This document shows positions 60,300 through 64,000 of a stretch of 64,000 nt of DNA, in pieces. Source of the DNA: Salminus brasiliensis (Eukaryota; Chordata; Actinopteri; Characiformes; Bryconidae). The DNA lies in contig NC_132891.1 in the NCBI RefSeq assembly GCF_030463535.1, forward strand, positions 7,775,622-7,839,621, written 5' to 3'. The notes beneath the pieces were generated by a model. The model saw only the letters and a program-made list of their open reading frames with translations. It was not told the DNA's origin and did no database searches. Each line of letters begins with the position of its first letter. The first letter of the stretch is position 1. The translations under genes were made by a program, and so were the position numbers.

Positions 60300-60960
60300 G
60301 AAGAACCAATGTTCTGATGCAATGTGTTTGGTTTACATACAAGTGTGTTTACATATTCCTGATCACAGCTTTAATGTTAATGACATATAAAAGGATGGAG
60401 TTTGACTTCATTTCAGAGGCAATAAAAGAGGAAGACACAGAGAGCAGAGAGGAAAGAGAGAGATAACAAGACTGCCCGTCAAACTGTCTCACTTGTCTCA
60501 CTGTCACATTTGTCTAGTTCTATGTCAACTATGTAATGTAATTAAAACTAAGCTAATTTAATTTGTCATCTTTGTCAGCCTCTTACCAGGAAACCTACAG
60601 TGATGTCTTCCTCACTGCTCTGCAAAAAGGGGTAGCGTTTCTGCAGGAGACAGAGGGAGGGATTATCTGGAGTGGTTGGTTTATTGCAATTAGTTGTAGT
60701 AAGATGTTTAGATTTAGCACTAAAACTACTTACAGTGTTTAGTGACACTAAGTCAGATATGAAACATGCAAAAAACATTTAAACTTAGTCAACTAGGAAT
60801 CCATATATTCAGTTACTGTGATTTCAAATAAGAAATAACAAACAATATTGTTATATTGGCAGTGGCTTTAAATGCTCTCCCTTGGGTTTGGATATGAAAT
60901 CATACCTATTTAAAGTGTTTCATTATTACAAAGATGTTATTTTGTATTTAGTTTTACTAA
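60300..60960. other. Intergenic sequence, nothing recognised
   Basis: AT-rich with a short GA-rich tract at 60428-60466. No gene or repeat ends identified. Confidence 0.4.
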
Positions 60961-62104
60961 AATAAACCAGTTAATGAGAAATCTATTAAAATAACACGGA
61001 ACAAATAAATCCACAACCAGTTAAGACAAAAGGCCATGAGAATGGCACAGTCACAGCTCTTGTCAAAGCTCTATAAATGGGCTTTTACTTTGTTCCAATT
61101 TGGTGTTTGCTCTTTGCAAAGGTCTCTGAAGAATATTGATTGATGACCCCTTTATGAAAGCATATTAAATGTTTCTGTAAAAATCAAGCATGTTCTCGTT
61201 TCAGAAACTAAATTGCACAGCGTTGAGTCATTTCCATCTGCTTTCAGTCTTGTGAGAAACAACCTTGACCCCTGTACACTCTGGGTATTACAGTTACACT
61301 AAATCCATCCATCCATCCATGCTCCTATTCATTCATTTATTCATTCATTCACCCATCGATTCATATTATATACACACAGTATATGCAGTGACATGTTAAT
61401 CCATTGGTTCACACATGCAGTTAAACCAAGAGGTTGTTTGCTAGACTTAAAAGATGTCAACTTTAGTTGTAATTGCAATTTAAGTTGCAGTGCCGAAGTT
61501 CATCAAACCTTTTATAAAAGACCCATATTCTACATTTTACATATATAGGTCCATTTCGAACGTTTGCATAGGTGTACGGCTAAAAAAAACAATAATGCAT
61601 TTTTTCATGATTGCTTTTACTCTTTTCTTTTTTTATTTTTGCTAAAGCCTTTTTCAGAGCTGTTGGTGACTGCGTTTACACTGCCATGTAAAGAAGGAAC
61701 CTTTACTTCTTGCTTTCTTTCATTTGTCTTCATCTGAAGCTGAGAAAGTCGTGTTTTACTGAGGGACATTATTTGCCTGCATATTAGTCTATTATAGGTT
61801 GACTCATCTGAGGGTATGGGATGAAAAAGGGCAACAACTGTTGGCGTCTCACTGTGGGGCCCCTTGTGGACCAGAGTGTGTAAGGAGATGGGCCTAATTA
61901 CCATAATGAGGAGTCCACACCTGAACCTGCCAGCTTGTATTGTTTTGCCAGAGGAACCTGGGGACATTGAGTGGGATTAATTCTTCTCATTCTCCTATTA
62001 GACACATATGGGGGCATGCACACACTTAGGAGGAAGTATAACTGTGATGTGTAGCTTTCCTCATAAAGACAGAGCAAAGCAAATCTCTTCGTCTTTGTGT
62101 GTAT

Positions 62105-62140
<36 letters not shown>

Positions 62141-62700
62141 TGAGGAGGCGTTGAAGAAAGCATAAAGCTGTGTATTTCCATTTTCCACCTCATTGTGATA
62201 CAAAACAGCTGACACTGTGTAGATTTCAGGACCCAACCTTTATTGAGCCTCGGTTTTGTTGAGAGCTGTTGCCTTTGTTTATTTAGGTGCCCCGCACACA
62301 ATGGCCAAATGAGGCAGAACACAAGTTGCAGTCTGGGGCATTAATTCTTTTGGCATGTGATCCTGAAGCACCTTTTTATGTCTATTATTTGACAAATTAC
62401 ACCCTCTCCAATTACCAGGATGGGCCATTCTCCTTTGAAGTCTGAGGCCTTAAGCTATCTTCATCATTCAAAACAGCCACAGAGGCTAATTTGCTCAGGA
62501 ACAAAGCTGACCATGAAAAAACTATTTTCTCTCGCTAGCCATCCAGTGTACTACACACTCTCTAAGGGGTGGCCTTCATATAGAGTTACATTGCCGTGGC
62601 TACTCCGCTGTCACCCACACACTCTCGATCAGGCAGAGAAGTGGAGGTTTTGTAGCTTTTTCCTAAGTTGAGTGCAGTCCAGTATCACTCAGTGAGAGTG
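60960..62700. promoter_or_regulatory. Noncoding region with possible conserved blocks
   Basis: Blocks at about 61020-61270, 61740-61990 and 62240-62640 are complex and repeat-free. They carry TAATTA-type (61897), SOX-like ACAATGG (62298) and AATTACC motifs. They are separated by simple repeats: (ATCC)n/(ATTC)n at 61305-61350 and (GT)n at 62105-62139. Open frames there are short and on both strands. Regulatory function is inferred from texture only. Confidence 0.2.
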
Positions 62701-64000
62701 AGAAAAGGTAAACGCAGCTGTTAGTCACCAACAACCATGAGCAAGTAAACTGAATGATGTCAGCATGTTCAAAAAGGCTAGATTTGCGCATTTACATGTA
62801 AGCACTGAAAGACTACTCTGAAATCTGTACAATGGAAAGGGTTTTTACAAAGTCATTTTTATTTTATAAAACTGCTTTATAAAAAAGGTCAAAACTCAGA
62901 GAGAAAGTTATGTTTTTAACAATATCTGCATACATGTGGACAAGGCCTTAATGAGCACCACCCTTGAAAGTTTCTTTATGGAACCAGTGGAACGGATTTG
63001 TCTATGGCATCACTCCAAAGAACCCTTTACACACCTTTTTTGGTGTTTCCACAATAATTCAGATCAAACCGTGGATCAATTGCACAATTACAGAGGTCAC
63101 TTTTTGTGCCTTTCATTGGTTTATTCATTTTTATTATTTTCCTCAGAAAACACTCTTTTTGTGTTCATGAACACCTGCAAACTAGGAGCCGTTCTGGTCA
63201 GAGAAGGTTTTTAGCCATACAAGTAATCAAGTGGGCCAGAGGACACGGATCCTGGACCACAAATTTTAGAAGCATCAGAGATCAGTGCCCTGGGCCGCTC
63301 CCGGGCTCAGAAACAGTTTTCGCACTTGATCAAACATACCGAATTTGCAGAGCAAGTCCAGAAGAAAGCTCTAGTGTGAAAACTGGACCTTTTAGTCAGG
63401 TCCAGTTCTCACCAAATAGTTAGATCTGCTGCTGTCACAAACCATTGAACAGCTGAACACTTGAGGAGAACCCTAAGTGTCTGCTAGCGCTTAGACAGTT
63501 GAGCCACTCAGGAACCCCTGCACGCTTATTTTTTAAGGCAGAAAGAGGTGAGTCGTGCATTGAAATCACACTAATAGATCCCTTCTAGTAGGGGACTATG
63601 TAGGATGTGCAGATGTTTTAATGATGTTTTTAAACCAAGCAGAGTGAAAATGTTTGGGAGAGAAAAACAACGTAGGCAGTTTTGGGGGTTTATCACTTCC
63701 TAGGATGTTTACGTCATGCATGCCTCTTGAAGAATGCCTCTTGTTTTCAATGGTGGCATTGCATTGCTTGCATATTTGCTTTTAGTTACAATTCTTCGTA
63801 ATCAGACTCTTCTGAGGTTTAGCATTTTATGTTAGAACAAGCGTGCATCAAGAGGACAAGAAAGGCTCCAAACAAACTTCAATTTCAATGCTGATACTTG
63901 CTGGATGTGCAAAGAAGTTCATGGCAGTTCTTACTTACTAAGTTACTCAGAGCTTCCTGAGCTACGACTTTTGTATAAAGTTGTTTTTATGGAAAGGTAC
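62700..64000. other. Intergenic sequence to window edge
   Basis: A piece of the AAGAACC repeat family lies at about 62955-63030 ('ggcatcactccaaagaaccc'). The rest shows no exon, RNA gene or transposon terminus that I can support. Confidence 0.4.

Noticed and set aside
61617..61967. 116-codon minus-strand frame (MSPGSSGKTIQ...)
   Set aside because: No recognised domain. It overlaps a non-repetitive block with simple repeats nearby, and no splice or start context supports translation.

Overview
This is a stretch of teleost fish nuclear DNA, AT-rich, with split genes, consensus GT/AG introns and many fish-type interspersed repeats: Tc1-like transposons, MITEs, tRNA-derived SINEs, an L2/CR1-type LINE tail and CA/TA microsatellites. 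The repeat families and the exact tachykinin peptides suggest an ostariophysan (characin, catfish or zebrafish relative). The species cannot be named from the sequence alone.

Three protein-coding genes are well supported. (1) Positions 1-17123, minus strand: b4galnt1 (GM2/GD2 ganglioside synthase). Ten coding exons are visible and the last runs off the left edge. (2) Positions 28806-33286, plus strand: a C1GALT1-family core-1 beta-1,3-galactosyltransferase with three coding exons. (3) Positions 36511-37789, minus strand: tac3 (tac3a type), the neurokinin B precursor, encoding NKF (YNDIDYDSFVGLM) and NKB (EMHDIFVGLM). The two Golgi glycosyltransferase genes are divergently arranged with about 11.7 kb between their start codons. 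That interval holds a likely noncoding first exon for b4galnt1, a CpG-rich promoter-like block at 22.74-23.14 kb and a recent 1.54-kb tandem duplication at 24382-27461. The duplication doubles a small open exon-like segment that I cannot assign.

From about 38.7 kb to 64 kb I find no convincing protein-coding gene. The interval contains transposon remnants, a regular 47-bp minisatellite (44812-45205), microsatellites, and blocks of complex non-repetitive sequence that could be conserved noncoding elements. That last reading is inference only.

The best-preserved mobile element is a Tc1-like transposon at 12560-14156, inside a b4galnt1 intron. It has TA target duplications, roughly 230-bp IR/DR-type inverted repeats and a transposase broken by an apparent 2-bp deletion. 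I saw no evidence of a wholly new biological system. The most useful second looks are the fresh tandem duplication with its possible duplicated exon, the paired glycosyltransferase genes, the exact NKB/NKF peptides and the conserved-looking noncoding blocks.
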